Source of the DNA: Parietaria judaica
Lineage: Eukaryota; Streptophyta; Magnoliopsida; Rosales; Urticaceae
Assembly: GCA_954871525.1 (NCBI GenBank)
Contig: OX940870.1
Span: 4,371,501 to 4,435,500 of the forward strand
Direction: 5' to 3'
DNA: 64,000 bases
Part shown: piece by piece, positions 28,901 through 42,597 of the stretch
Position numbering within the stretch: the first letter of the stretch is position 1
Layout: each line of letters begins with the position of its first letter
Position numbers and translations under genes: made by a program
The notes under the pieces: generated by a model
Database searches by the model: none
What the model was told of the DNA's origin: nothing
The model's input: the letters and a program-made list of their open reading frames with translations, nothing else

Positions 28901-29596
28901 AAAGTAGAGAATATAAAATGAATATTGCATCATCTTACAAAAGTCTCTGTATCACTATTCTATTTATAGGCTAGTGAGATATAATAAATAAGATTAGTAT
29001 TAATTTAGACATTAATAAGAGAAAATCAAAAGTCTTTGGTTGTATCATACTATCATGTATGGAATTGAAAAGACCTAAGGTCATCCAATAATAAAAAAAT
29101 TATCATATCAAATATATAATGTGTAAAAATTGCATGTATCATAAAAGTATAAGTGTTGTAAAATATATATATATATATATAAATAATTACGATTAGAACT
29201 ATACAATAAAATGAACATATAATATTTTTTCTAATTACATAATTACATATGTCTTTATATAATTGATTTATTTATAGAATTGATTTCTTTATTTATTTAT
29301 ATACACTATTAATTGTTGTGCAATGCATTTTGTGTTATTCAATTAAAATAAGAATGCATGCAACTAAATCAATGAAATTTATACCATGCAATTATACTAA
29401 TGAATCTATAACATATCATTCACGATGAAATTTATAACATATCATTTATTATATGTGTAGTGGATGAATGGTTCATATATTTATAATAAAAATAAATCTA
29501 AAATTTAGAAATTTTAGAATTGCAAGATTCTCCATTTCCAAGCTATCTAGCCTATCAATTTATTATGGATAGATTTTCCTTCTATATATATATAGA
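25931..29596 (-). mobile_element. Non-autonomous Helitron A
   Basis: On the minus strand it begins A/TCTATATATATATAG at 29596 and ends near 25931 with a GC-rich palindrome GGTGCCGGCACC followed by ACTCG and T. This fits a Helitron, with a 5' TC, a 3' hairpin and insertion between A and T, but the canonical CTAG end is CTCG here. The 3.7 kb inside is AT-rich, with (TA)n tracts at about 27702, 27788 and 28262, and contains no Rep/helicase. No target duplication is expected. The terminus closely resembles that of Helitron B at 38380. Confidence 0.6.
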
Positions 29597-29604
29597 TTTA
29601 GAAA

Positions 29605-30982
29605 GAGAAATTGATCTAAATAATCAAATAGAAACCTTTGATTAATAAAATAGTCGATCTTTATTTAATTTTTTTTAAATAGCCAATATGTATAAGGTGG
29701 CATTTTAATATCAGTATTTATTCCTATTATACCCTTTTTATTATCTTTCTTCACACGTTGAAAATTCCATTGAATTAACCGTTACTATACCTAAAATTAT
29801 AGGAAATATCCTTAATTTTAGCCATGTATAAATTTTGTAACTAATTTGTTATTAATATTGATTTTTTTTAATATAAAACGTAATATTGATTTTTTTTGTA
29901 ATATTAAACGTGATTAAATAGTGAATTAACGGTTAATATACCAAAAATATGCGTTAACATACCAAAAATATGCGCTTGTTAACGATTTATATGCTAAAAT
30001 TATGCGTTTAAATCAATATTTTCCAAAATATCTCCATTTTAATTTTTTAAATTAAATAGGATATATCCTTAATTTTAGTCACGTATAAAATTTATAACTA
30101 CTTTATATATTTTCTAAATTTTAGCCACGTATAAAATTTGTAACTACTTTATATTAATATTGATATTTTTTAAAATATTAAACGTGATAATGCCTATTAA
30201 CATGGAAAATATTTTGTAAATAAATTCAAAATCTTTAGAATTTGATAATGAAACTCCAGCTGTATTATAATAAATTTAATTTGATTAATATATTAACTCT
30301 CTAATTTGATTTGGTCAATAAAATAATTTATTATTCAATAAAAGAACATCATTAAATCCAGCTGTTTTTCTTGTTCATAATTTTGAACGTGTTCATACGT
30401 TTGAATGTGTTTTTGGCTGAACGTTTGAACCATTTTTGCTATAGAAAGTTTTCTCATATTATTAAGCATAGAAATTTGGACGTTTTCCCGTGCTGATAGC
30501 CATTTGTATTGAGTTCTCCAATGGCGACATGAATCATCATCTATAGCTTCTCAGATTGTTTCCCGCTTGTTCTGCCTCATTTGGATCGTTAACCGTTTGC
30601 GCTGACTTTATGGGATCGTTACCCGTTTGCAATGCATTTTGCTTCTTGCCACTTGATCTCGTTATCTTCATTGTTAATTTTAGTTCACACACCTACAAGT
30701 GAACCGATCGTATTACACTTTTGTTAATTTTTTTTTTTTCTAAATCAATATCTAACAAAAAAGAATTAAAATACAAAATTAACACAATTCAAACAGATTA
30801 ACACGATTCATACAAATTTATAGAGATTCATACATATTAACATGATTCATACAAATTTATAGAGATTTATAATCCAGGTTTTATTACTTTCAATGAACAT
30901 TGTTAATACAAACATAATCAAATGATATGATACCAATTTAGAAAATACCAATTTAATATTTGGCTATTACGCTATAATACCC
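29605..30982. mobile_element. Mutator-like element related to the 16129 element
   Basis: Starts GAGAAATTGATC and ends TTGGCTATTACGC..TACCC, as the larger element at 16129 starts GAGAAATTG and ends with TTGGCTATT..TACCC. Flanks ATTTAGAAA (29596-29604) and ATTTAAAAA (30983-30991) match at 8 of 9 positions, a slightly eroded 9-bp duplication. It abuts the 5' end of Helitron A. No transposase inside. Confidence 0.65.
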
Positions 30983-31248
30983 ATTTAAAAATAAGAAATA
31001 CAGTGTAAACGCATTTAACATATATTAACTGAAGCTGATATTTTATTCCGATTGTGTATTAAACTTAAATATTATTTGAATATTTTTATTGTTAATATAA
31101 AAAAATAAAAAAATAATTAGAATATTACATTACTACAAAAACTTATATTTTATTTAATATTTTTTTGCAGTTTATTATCGCAAATCAAAATAATGGTTTT
31201 ACCGTAGTGGAAAACTGGGTCGCTTTTTAAACGGTGAATCTTCTTTAA

Positions 31249-32314
31249 GGGTAATTAGCGGCATAAGTGGCCAATGTTTTCGAATTTCCTTAGGCATGAT
31301 GCCAATGACCAAAAACGACGGCAAAAGTCCCCAATGTGCACTAATCACTCTAATCACAAAATTCCATCCAACTAATTGGATGATTGTTAGTCAAATGATG
31401 ATGTGGCACTGTTGACTGACACGCGGACATCTACGTGGCTCGCAATGTCGTCTTTTTTATAAAAAACATTGCCACGTCTTTTTTATTTTATTTAATTTTT
31501 AATTTTTTTACGGGAACTACTTATTTTCTCGCCCTCTCCCACGTTGCCACGTGTACACTCTGAGTCCCTATCTCTCTCTCTCTATCTCTCTCTCTCTCTC
31601 TCTCTTTCCTAAGCTGTCCCACGTGTCATCCAAATAAGTAATCAAAATATTTTGTATTTGTATATTGGAACAATGACCAAACCCAGATAAACAAAGCACT
31701 AAATTACTACATCAAAGGTATTTGTTGTAAAAATGTAATGGATATAACAATTTAAATAACAAACATATCCATTAATATGTGAGATATCTTTTCGATTATT
31801 ATCCGGCATTTTTCAGGTAGTGGTTGAAAATACTACTAAAGTTGTAAATAGTATACTACTTATAAGTTTATTTTCGGTTAGTTGTTGAAAATACTACTAA
31901 AGTTGTAAATATTATCCTACTTATAAGTTTATTTTCGGGTAGTTGCTGAAAATACTACTAGAATTGTAAATATTATCCTAATTAAGAGTTTTAAATACTT
32001 ACATCTTATGATAATTTGATAAAGTAAAATAAATATGAAATAAATTTATGTATTTATTAACAATATCACGACTAATTAAATAATGATCTGGAAACAAATT
32101 AAAAATTAAAAATGACGTGGCATGCCATGTGGTTGTCCGCGTGGCGATCAACACTGCCACATCATTAGTTGACTAACATCCATCCAATTAGTTGGATGAA
32201 ATTTTGTGATTAGAGTGATTAGTGCACATTGGGGATTTTTGCCGTCGTTTTTAGGCATTGGCATCATGCCTAAGGAAATTCGAAAACCTTGGCCACTTAT
32301 GCCGCTAATTATCC
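31249..32314. mobile_element. Mutator-like element with about 200-bp inverted repeats
   Basis: Perfect 9-bp duplication CTTCTTTAA at 31240-31248 and 32315-32323. Ends GGGTAATTAGCGGCATAAG and its near-identical inverse; the inverted similarity runs about 200 bp inwards, including TTAGGCATGATGCCAATG and CCAACTAATTGGATG blocks. The centre holds a (CT)n tract (31569-31606) and three near-repeats of GAAAATACTACTAAAGTTGT. No transposase. Confidence 0.88.
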
Positions 32315-32323
32315 CTTCTTTAA

Positions 32324-32744
32324 TATATCATTTGTCCACTTTTTTCTTTTTGCTTTACGTTTAATGATAATGGCTCTTCTTTTAGTTTACAAACTTTATT
32401 TTGCTTAATCAATTTGGTGTGTTGTTTATGTAATACATCGTAGTTTCTCTCTATGCCATTATTTCTCTCCTTTCCAATTCTTGTCGTTTTCCAGTTGAAC
32501 GATATCGAATGTTCTTTTTTCTGTCGTTTAGTTTGTGTGACTACCAAGGACCTTTTAAAGTCGTAGGAAATCTCTTAATTTTTTTTTTGTCGTTTAGTTG
32601 TTGTTCGAGCTCTTCATCATTATTTCTTCTTTTGTCGTCTTAACAAATAATATCGTCGTTCAATGGCTAATTCGTTTCGTTTTGGGATTACTTTTAGAGA
32701 TGTGGTGTTAACTTTATCTGTAAGTTTCTGCCCCGAACATTACA
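32324..32744. other. Spacer before the hAT-like element
   Basis: AT-rich, T-rich on the plus strand, with repeated TCGTTTAG blocks. No gene recognised. Confidence 0.4.
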
Positions 32745-33944
32745 AGGTGTGTTTGTTTGCACTTAATAGACCTCTTTAATCTTAATGGGCCAGATTTAAG
32801 TCTATTAAGTGCATTTGTTTTTTTCTATTTTAAACATCTTATTGCAACTCGCGATGTCGCGATGCATCGCGAGTCGAATCGCCAAAATCGCGAAAATGGC
32901 CGTCGCGATGCGTCGCGACTGTGCCAAATCGCGATGCGTCGGATTGATGATGTGGCGATGTGGGATTGGGCGAGAGAGTTTGGCGCGAATTTTCACCACA
33001 AATCGCGACCCATCGCGACCCATCGCGATTTTGACCAAATAGTCGTGACGCATCGCGATTTTGCCAAATACATCGCGATGCATCGCGAACGTGGATTACC
33101 CATCGCGAGTTGCAGCTCTACATCTTAATGCCTCTTTTTCCTTCTTAATGAATCAGATTTGAAAAAGTAACTTAATGGCATTCAGATTCTCTCTCCTAAT
33201 TACTTTCTTAACAAAAAACTTCAAAACTCCATAACTTTATTTCTATATCTCCAATGGAGTCATAAAAAATACCATTGGAAAGCTTGAGACAAGACAAATC
33301 CAATGATAGGTGGAAATATATATTTTCGACGTTCTAAAAAAAATATTAATTTCAATTTTTTAATAAAAATATATTAAAATATAAAATTATCTTAAATTTA
33401 TAACAAAAAGTTAGAAAAATGTATTAACTAGCTCATATATTTAAAATGTTATATATAATTTTACGTTTTATAAATATAAATTTAAAAATTTATTAATATA
33501 AATAAATCAAACAATAAATAAAATATATAAAAAAATTTGATTATAAAAAAATGTTACTATACAATAGAATTTGCCTACAATATATCATTTTAAAGTTGAA
33601 GTATTTAAGAAAATGTATTATGTTAAAATTTATTATAAGTTATTATTATTATTATTATTATTATTGATGTAATTATTATAAAAAATATCAATTAGTGTTT
33701 TAAGAAAATTATTTACATTTCATCATATAATAAATTAATTTAAATTATTATTAAAAATAACCGTATACATAAAGGTGTATAGTAAAATTTAATTTTTACA
33801 AGAAAAATGTATTCAGATCTGCATTCAGATTTTAAAAAACAAACACACTTAATTATCTGTCATTCAGATTCAGATGTCACATCTTATTATTCAGATGTGC
33901 ATTCAGATTCAGACGTCTTAATCTTAATGTAAACAAACGGAGCC
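32745..33944. mobile_element. Probable hAT-like non-autonomous element hosting a nested MITE
   Basis: The left end GGTGTGTTTGTTTGCACTTAA and the inverse of the right end (GGCTCCGTTTGTTTACATTAA) are similar, and both are followed by TCTTAAT/CAGATT repeats; the right half has several ATTCAGATTCAGATG units. No clear target duplication was found, so boundaries are approximate. The 278-bp TCGCGA MITE at 32842 is inserted near the left end. No transposase frame. Confidence 0.5.
32842..33119. mobile_element. hAT-type MITE rich in TCGCGA palindromes (copy 2)
   Basis: 278 bp, flanked by ACATCTTA on both sides (32834-32841 and 33120-33127). The right end is TTGCAGCTCT(A), as in the copy at 23373; the left end TTGCAACTCGCG has lost a few terminal bases. 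The inside repeats CGCGATGCATCGCGA and CCATCGCGA. Open frames in it are repeat-derived. Confidence 0.75.
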
Positions 33945-34974
33945 TAGTTAACATATGACACTCCTCCCGGAAGTCCCAAGCCAGAGGGGACGGCTCTGCC
34001 AGCGAGAGAAGCGCGTCGAAGGCCTACCGTGGGGTGTCTTAAAAATTTAACGAAGTGGGAATCATGAATGTATATTAAATAAATAAAAGCAAATTGTACG
34101 AAATGCCCATTTTTGTGTCAAAGACTTTAAAAATGGCCATTTGTAAGAGTAAAAAATACACATAGTGAGTAGTTTTTAAAAAAGTTTGACACAAAATTGA
34201 CATTTCGTTCATTTACCGATGCATCATTTGCTTGAGAAGCTTCATAAATAAGTCAACGAGTATTATAAATCATAAAGATACTTCGTATATTAGTGACATC
34301 AAATCATATATTTTGAGTATCCTTACAGCTAAAAATAATATTTTCTAGTTAGAAACAAAAACATGTTTTTTAGTTAATTGTTTTTTAAGTATTAATCAAA
34401 GCGACCTCACTCAATTTGAAATTTTAATTATCATGACGTTTTGCCAACTACCTTGTCTGAATTCTCTTAAAATATTTTGATAGATGATATAATATAATAA
34501 AGTGCAATTAAATAATTAACATTTGGTCTCCATAATTTCCGAGTAAAAGGTGTAATAACATGTTATAGTTGATATGAATACATATACAATGGCTCGTTTC
34601 AAATTAGATAATACTGAATACTCCTTATAGTTAATACTTAATTACATGTTATATTTTTTCACCTCTTCTTTTATCGTTATTTCTTTGTTATTTTTATATA
34701 TTTGTTTTATATCCTAAATTATCATTATCATTTTGTTAAGAAGGTGTTCCTAAGTATCACATAGTAATAAATTTGAGGCAAAATGATCTTCGGTTTTTCA
34801 TTAAATATAACAATGAACAAATGATTGGCAAAACGACCAGAAAGTGAAGACAGACAAAGCTCGTTCTTAATTCTTATTAAAATATTTCCCAAGAACAATT
34901 GAAACTTATACATGGCAGATAAATGATTCCGTGTATCAAATACAGGACAGTTTACAATTTCAGAATACAAATCC
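33945..34974. other. Intergenic DNA with a GC-rich scrap and a small palindromic repeat
   Basis: About 80 bp at 33958-34040 are GC-rich (CCAGAGGGGACGGCTCTGCC and following) and unlike their surroundings; origin unknown. At about 34095-34215 inverted arms (GAAATGCCCATTTTTGTGTCAAA and inverse) form a roughly 120-bp MITE-like palindrome. The rest is AT-rich with no gene. Confidence 0.4.
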
Positions 34975-36468
<1,494 letters not shown>

Positions 36469-36531
36469 GTTGTAGAAACAGGATTTGAATTTGGACTTTA
36501 AAAATTGTAATGAGTGAAGATACAAATGGTG

Positions 36532-36539
36532 TATTTATA
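36532..36539 (-). promoter_or_regulatory. TATA box of OPR copy D
   Basis: TATAAATA on the minus strand, about 65-70 bp before the start codon. Confidence 0.6.
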
Positions 36540-36622
36540 ATAGAGACAAGTGGAGAAAGAAATATAATGAGGCTTCTCAAACTCAAATTATGGATGAAAT
36601 TAAACTCTATTAATTGCGCTGG

Positions 36623-36643
36623 TGACGTGTGCAGCCACGTTGA
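36623..36643 (-). promoter_or_regulatory. as-1/ocs-like element upstream of OPR copy D
   Basis: Plus strand TGACGTGTGCAGCCACGTTG, about 155 bp upstream of the start codon; same spacing and sequence as at copies B, C and F. It also contains the ACGT core used by bZIP proteins. Confidence 0.65.
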
Positions 36644-36980
36644 AAGTCTGATTTTCGTGCAGCAATGGTTCTAAGATTAACCACCACCACACATATCTTT
36701 CTTGACTTTCTTGACGGCGACATCGTGTGTAACATAGCGAAATTTGTTTTTTATATCCTTAATTTTTACTTTTGGTCAAATGTAACGTAAAATTTTAAAA
36801 ATAACTAAAATATATCCTAAAATTCTATTTTAGTTGTTTTTACATACTCTTTGATAAAGTTTAATTTTAAGAACTCGAAATAATCATCTACTAACAACTT
36901 TGAATTGGTATATATACTCTCTAATTTCATTTTTTTCAACCAAAATATACCTTTCGCTAATCTCTTAATACTATTTTTAC

Positions 36981-37661
36981 TAGGGCTGTAATTAAAACCC
37001 GGAATCCGATTTTAGATCCGCATCCGCACCCGCACCCGCATCCGAATCCGAAATCCGGATACGGATATCCGGATCCGGATTTAAAATCGGATTCGGATAA
37101 GGGTTTTGGTTTTTAAAAATCCGGATATCCGGATCCGGTTTAAAACCCGATTTATTTTGATATTTTAATTATTTTGTTTTATTTTTTATGTTAGGGGTAC
37201 TTATTTATTTGTGATGCTTTTTTTTAATTGTCATATCTTTTGCAGTTGATGATGATGTTGACGCTTGATGATGCACGGGAATGAAGAAAAGATGGTGCAG
37301 AATGAAGACGGGGATTTGAATGCATTTTTAATTTTATATGTATTATGTGACAATATATATTAGATTTGTTCGATTTTTTGGACGACGGGAAAATATGTAG
37401 ACTTGTACGGGTTTTTTAGTCGTTAAAATTAACTTTTTTTTAATAAATAAAAACCGGATCCGGATATTCGGATAATATCCAGATCCGGTTTTAAAACTGG
37501 ATTCCGATCCGGATCCGGGTTTTGAAAACAGATATCCGGATTTTCGGATATTCGGAAATCCAGTTTTTCGGATCCGGATACCTATTTTCGGATATCCGGT
37601 TTTTCGGATCCGGATTTGGATAGTTCCGAAAAACCGGATATCCGTTGCGGTTACACCCCTA
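36981..37661. mobile_element. hAT-type element with CCGGAT/ATCCGG repeats
   Basis: 8-bp duplication ATTTTTAC at 36973-36980 and 37662-37669. Ends TAGGGCTGTAA and TTACACCCCTA. Both arms (36981-37150 and 37450-37660) consist of dozens of overlapping CCGGAT, GGATATCC and ATCCGGAT units that can fold back on one another. A short central segment (37195-37330) has no long frame. Non-autonomous. Confidence 0.85.
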
Positions 37662-38103
37662 ATTTTTACACATATGCTTTCAATATAACCTAACAAACTT
37701 GTTCATAATATAACTTGTCTTTAGAATCTTTCTAAAGACGAAACGAGAAGTAGGTCAGCGGGGGATGACGACGCTTTTTGATAAGTGATACAACAACCAG
37801 AGATGGCATGGAAATTGGAGTGACAATGTCTGCAGCGACTTAAGATATGACGCTTGTCATGACTCGGAGAGAAGAATAGGCAACACAGAGAGCGTTGTGG
37901 TGGTGGCAAAGAAAGGCGATGCAGTGTATTAGCAATGTGTGAGCATATTAAGATATTGATGTAAATAGAAGAATATAACTATTTAAGAAATTTTTGTTGT
38001 TGAATATTTTAAATAATTATTTTGATTAATAGGAACATGATGGGTAAATTTGTCAAATCATATACTTTAATTGTGTTTTAAACTTAATGGTATATAGTAT
38101 ATA

Positions 38104-38278
38104 CAGTTAAACTTCTATAAATTAATAACGTTGAGACCAGAGAAATTTATTATATTATCGAGTTTATTAATTTATCGAGGTAAAAATTGAACTACGTTAG
38201 TGTAGTTGGGACCGGACAAAAATATTATTTAATCGCGACTATTAATTTATCGAGTATTAATTTATAGCGGTTCTACTG
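38104..38278. mobile_element. Emigrant/Lemi1-like MITE (pogo-type Tc1/mariner)
   Basis: 175 bp between TA dinucleotides, starting CAGTTAAACTTCTATAAATT and ending as its imperfect inverse (AATTTATAGCGGTTCTACTG). The CAGTAAAACCTCTATAAATT terminus is characteristic of plant pogo-like MITEs. The flanks 37670-38103 and 38281-38379 hold nothing recognisable. Confidence 0.75.
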
Positions 38279-38379
38279 TATTTGTCAAAGACAAAAGTTA
38301 GATTGTATATAAAAAAAAATCCCTATAATATATAACAAAAAGGAACACTTTAATTATTTGCTTAAGTAATTTGTTATAA

Positions 38380-41300
38380 CTAGTGGACGGCACCGCGCTT
38401 CGCGCGGTGGATAGAAATTGTGCATGTTTGGCATGACTTAATTTTTACAATTGTATTTTAGTTTTAGTTTAAAAAACAAACTGTTAAAAAAAAAAATTGA
38501 CAGATGTTTGGTAAATATTGTTTTTTAGTTGATGAAGAAAAATATATAAATTATAGAAGTTGAAAATAGTAACTAAGAAACCCATGTCTATGGCCGAGTT
38601 TTGTGAAATTATAATAAATAAAAGTCACAGTCCGGATTCACGGTTCATAGCCTCTTTGTAGTTAGTACCATTTTGGCATTCTCAGGAGTTATTGCACCCT
38701 TGTAAGAATGGATGAGTATGTCTTAAATTAAAAAAAGAAGAATATATAACTTCAAGCTTCTTGAAAGTTTTAAGTATCTCAACGGTCTCACTTATCGTCT
38801 GATCTTGCCCAAAACAAAAACCGATTAGGATCCTAGTTAAAAGACCAAATAAAATTACAAAAAAATCAAGAATAAATTCAGACAACATCCAAATTCAAAA
38901 ATCAATCTATAAGTCTCAGGATTCACCACATAAATAAATCTCATTTGACAATGTGACATGTATAAATTAAAATAAAATCCGAAGAATATGAGCATAAAAT
39001 CTTTGATTTCTATTTTGCTAAATCATTCTCTCAAGATCCTCCCCAATATATAACGGGCATCGATGATAGACACCAACCCTTAACAATCACTAATCAAAAA
39101 AGAAAATGGAGAAGAAGACTCCGAGATTAATTGAATATTGTGAAAATGTACTTCACAATGTTGAACATGGAAGAGCAAATATTTCATTAACAAAACAACC
39201 CGCGTAAATATACAAAGTCCAAAAAAATCTAGAGATATTAACTGGAAAAAGAAAAAAGTTTTCAATATAAATAGTTAGCTAGAGTTCTCCATTTCTTATA
39301 CCAGAGAATTAAAATAAGAGAAAATAAAAACACCGATAATCGTCTGTTTATCGTTGTGACTTCTATAGAACAAATTTTGAAAGAGAAATTTTTGCGACTT
39401 TTGTGCTTAACTTCTTTGATGAACTGTTCAGTCTATAAACATAACATCAGTTATCATATTGGACTCTTGGTTTACAAATGTGAAATATAAATAAAATAAT
39501 CAATAAATGAGATATTAACATATGACAAATAAATTACATCAATTTGATATCTATAAATGATAGATAAGCGACAATTTGTACTCTTTGGTGTACAAATGTA
39601 ACATATAAAAAAAAAAAAATGTTTTTAGGATTTACATCTCTAGAAAATCATTATCTATCACTTAAAATGTTTTTTGAAAGAAGAAGAAAAATTTCCTTTA
39701 ATTCTATCAAATGTTTATTATAAATCCCGAAAAACTTAAATTAAGGATTATTTCCTTTTAAAAGTCTAAATAAATCCAAGCAATTTTTACAGAAAATTTA
39801 TTATTGTAACACTCAAATTATAAGAGAGAATATTATTTTTAGAAAGGTTATTTGCAGCGATCGTACATATGTTATAGGTTATGTAGCTTATTGATAGAAT
39901 TTTCTTTTGCGGCTTATTGTTTAAATTCCGAGTTATAATCGAAAGAATTACATGTAAACGAAATTGTTGTTTTTTTTTCCTATTTTATTTATAGTTAGTA
40001 GCTCTTATGTTACTATTCCATTAAGAATTTCCATTTGAATCGTTTTATTTCCATCTTGTAATTCTCGTGGTAGACACAAAAATAATACATCAAAATATTA
40101 TTTTTTATTGCTAGAATACTTAATGCCCATGCGACATAACTAAATTATTGCAAATGTTACTCAACTCAAATGAATTTTAAATATTAATAAATGAGATTGT
40201 ATCTACAATAAGAATTAGAAAATGAACATGTAAATAATCATAATTATTTTGACAATTTTATAGAAATATTATTTCGGAATATTTTTAAACCAAAAAATTT
40301 CAAGGACATTATCCCTAAAACTTAGTAAACATCACATAATAAGATTTTCCTCCCTTGTGCAAACATTGTACATCACATAACTTTTAGAACGTTCACTTTA
40401 AAAAATAAATGCAAAAGAAGGTAAAATAAAACCACTCCCTGAAAAGGCCAAGATTATATATTTACAACTTATTAAAGTCCAAAATAAAGAACAAAAAAAT
40501 ATTCCTTTATCTGCAAAGGAAACATTAATCCCGAATTGCTATATATAGCATGCATTAAGTTGGTATTATAACACCTGCCAGAAGCATTTTTATAGAGTGT
40601 AAAACAAAATGTTCTTTTGATAAGGTGAGCTTGAATAACGCATATATTTATCTTTTAGCTTAATCTCATATAAATTTTGTTGATACGAAGTTACGAACAA
40701 CACAAAAAAGCTTTATGTTATAAGAAGACTTGCATATCCACGTAGTATATTGAGAAAAAAAAAACTTAAAATATCCAAATTCATAACTCACCTGATATTA
40801 TGTTGTTGTCGCAAATGGTAGATTGCGACCGAAGATATTGGAAGAGAACAAATTTGCAAAATTATCTGTAAACGAATAGAACCAAGATGAAAAAGTAACA
40901 AAGAAAATAATTTATTTTAGACTTTCGTAAGTTGTAAAAAACTAAAAATATATAATAGAAACTATACAAGTAAATAAAAAAAATGCATAAGGAGCTTAGT
41001 AAAACTCTGAATGTGATCTATTGGAATACTTCTTCCATTTGCTCACTTGGATTCAATTGTTGGGCTGCATTCACGTCAATTACGGCTCATGTAATTTTTA
41101 CTTCAAACACCCAATAAAGTAAGGTTAGATGATCTCAACAAACAACTTGAACTATACACAATTTTAAATTTTATTTGTTAAAAATGTAAAATTATCAAAA
41201 CTCAAAATAATTCACCTGACTTTCTCGTTGGAAAATGCGTGTTTCGAAGCAATCGGAAGAGATGAAACTCTCGTGGGAAGATAATGAGGCAGAAACAAAG

Positions 41301-42559
41301 TGTAGGACATGAATATATATGATATATATATCCATATATAAAGAGGAAGAAATTTTAATGAGGAGGCATTGAGAAGCCAAAGGTAATAACATATGTGTGT
41401 GTGATGGATTGAAAAGCCACCGGTTATGCTCATATGACTTTATAAATTCATTGTAATTATTATTTCACTTATGACTTGTTAATGCATGATACAAATTATT
41501 CAGTAAAGACGTTGTGTGTTTTATGTTTGACAGATTTATTTTTATGGTAGAGTTAATTAGAAAGAGGAAACACCGTCTCATGTGATTCCAAATGTGATTT
41601 ATGTGGAAGTAATTTGCATGTCACACTATTTATGTTTTTTTTAAGAGTAGAGAAACTAAAGATAAAAAAATATATATGTGAATAAACAAAGAAAAAAAAT
41701 AGCATAAAAACAAAAGAGAAGGAAATATATCAAAAGCAATAAAAATGTGTAATTGAGACATGTCTATATCCTAAATATTTTGCTCATATATATAGATTAT
41801 TATTATTACTATAATTTTAAGTTTTAGGTAAATATATTTATAAAGTCATAATTTGCATAATTTGCAATACTTTCACATTAACAAATATATATATATATAT
41901 ATATTAAATATATTTCAATACTTTCATCTTTTTATATTTCAATACTTTCATCTTTTGCATATCACATTAACAAAAATATATAATATAACTATTTATGTTT
42001 TTTTTAAGAGTAGAGAAACTATAGATAAAAAAAAAAAATCAATAAGTGATGAAATATTCCCATTAAGCTTTAACTCTCACTAATAAATTGCATTTAACTC
42101 CCACTAACAAACATGTATATTTTTCAAGAAAAAAATGATAAAATTCAAAAAAAGAGGATTACACAATCTCTTGAATCTCATGAAGCCATGTAATCTACTT
42201 GAGATTCTCCTTTTATATATATATAGATATATATTAAATATATTTCAATACTTTCATCTTTTTATATTTCAATACTTTCATCTTTTGCATATCACATTAA
42301 CAAAAATATATAATATAACTATTTATGTTTTTTTTAAGAGTAGAGAAACTATAGATAAAAAAAAAAAATCAATAAGTGATGAAATATTCCCATTAAGCTT
42401 TAACTCTCACTAATAAATTGCATTTAACTCCCACTAACAAACATGTATATTTTTCAAGAAAAAAATGATAAAATTCAAAAAAAGAGGATTACACAATCTC
42501 TTGAATCTCATGAAGCCATGTAATCTACTTGAGATTCTCCTTTTATATATATATATAGA
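38380..42559 (-). mobile_element. Non-autonomous Helitron B with duplicated 5' terminus
   Basis: On the minus strand it starts A/TCTATATATATATATAAAAG at 42559 and ends at 38380 with a near-perfect hairpin CACCGCGCGAAGCGCGGTG, then CCGTCCACTAG/T. TC start, 3' hairpin, CTAG end and A/T insertion are the hallmarks of Helitrons. No Rep/helicase was found in the 4.2 kb, so it is non-autonomous. The 330 bp at the 5' end are tandemly duplicated, giving a second TC terminus at 42227. Inside, minus-strand stretches near 41213-41390 and 40790-40860 end in GT-type donors (CAG/GTGA) and may be captured exon pieces; I do not recognise them. Confidence 0.8.
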
Positions 42560-42560
42560 T
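41901..42560. repeat. 330-bp tandem duplication
   Basis: 41901-42230 and 42231-42560 are almost identical, differing mainly in the length of a (TA)n tract. Both carry the same 76-92 codon frame, which is not a gene. The unit corresponds to the 5' end of Helitron B. Confidence 0.9.
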
Positions 42561-42597
42561 TGGTAAATAGAGATTAGTCATGTAATTATTAGCTACT

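Noticed and set aside
32757..33128. Overlapping 77-123 codon frames on both strands with repeated ATHRD-like peptides
   Set aside because: Arise from the TCGCGATG palindromes of a MITE; peptide repeats mirror the DNA repeat.
37343..37696. 117-codon minus-strand frame with Ile/Arg/Gly repeats
   Set aside because: Translation of the CCGGAT array of a hAT element; not a protein gene.
41853..42413. Two frames with almost the same peptide, suggesting a duplicated small gene
   Set aside because: They are the two copies of the 330-bp tandem duplication at the Helitron end, AT-rich and without coding character.
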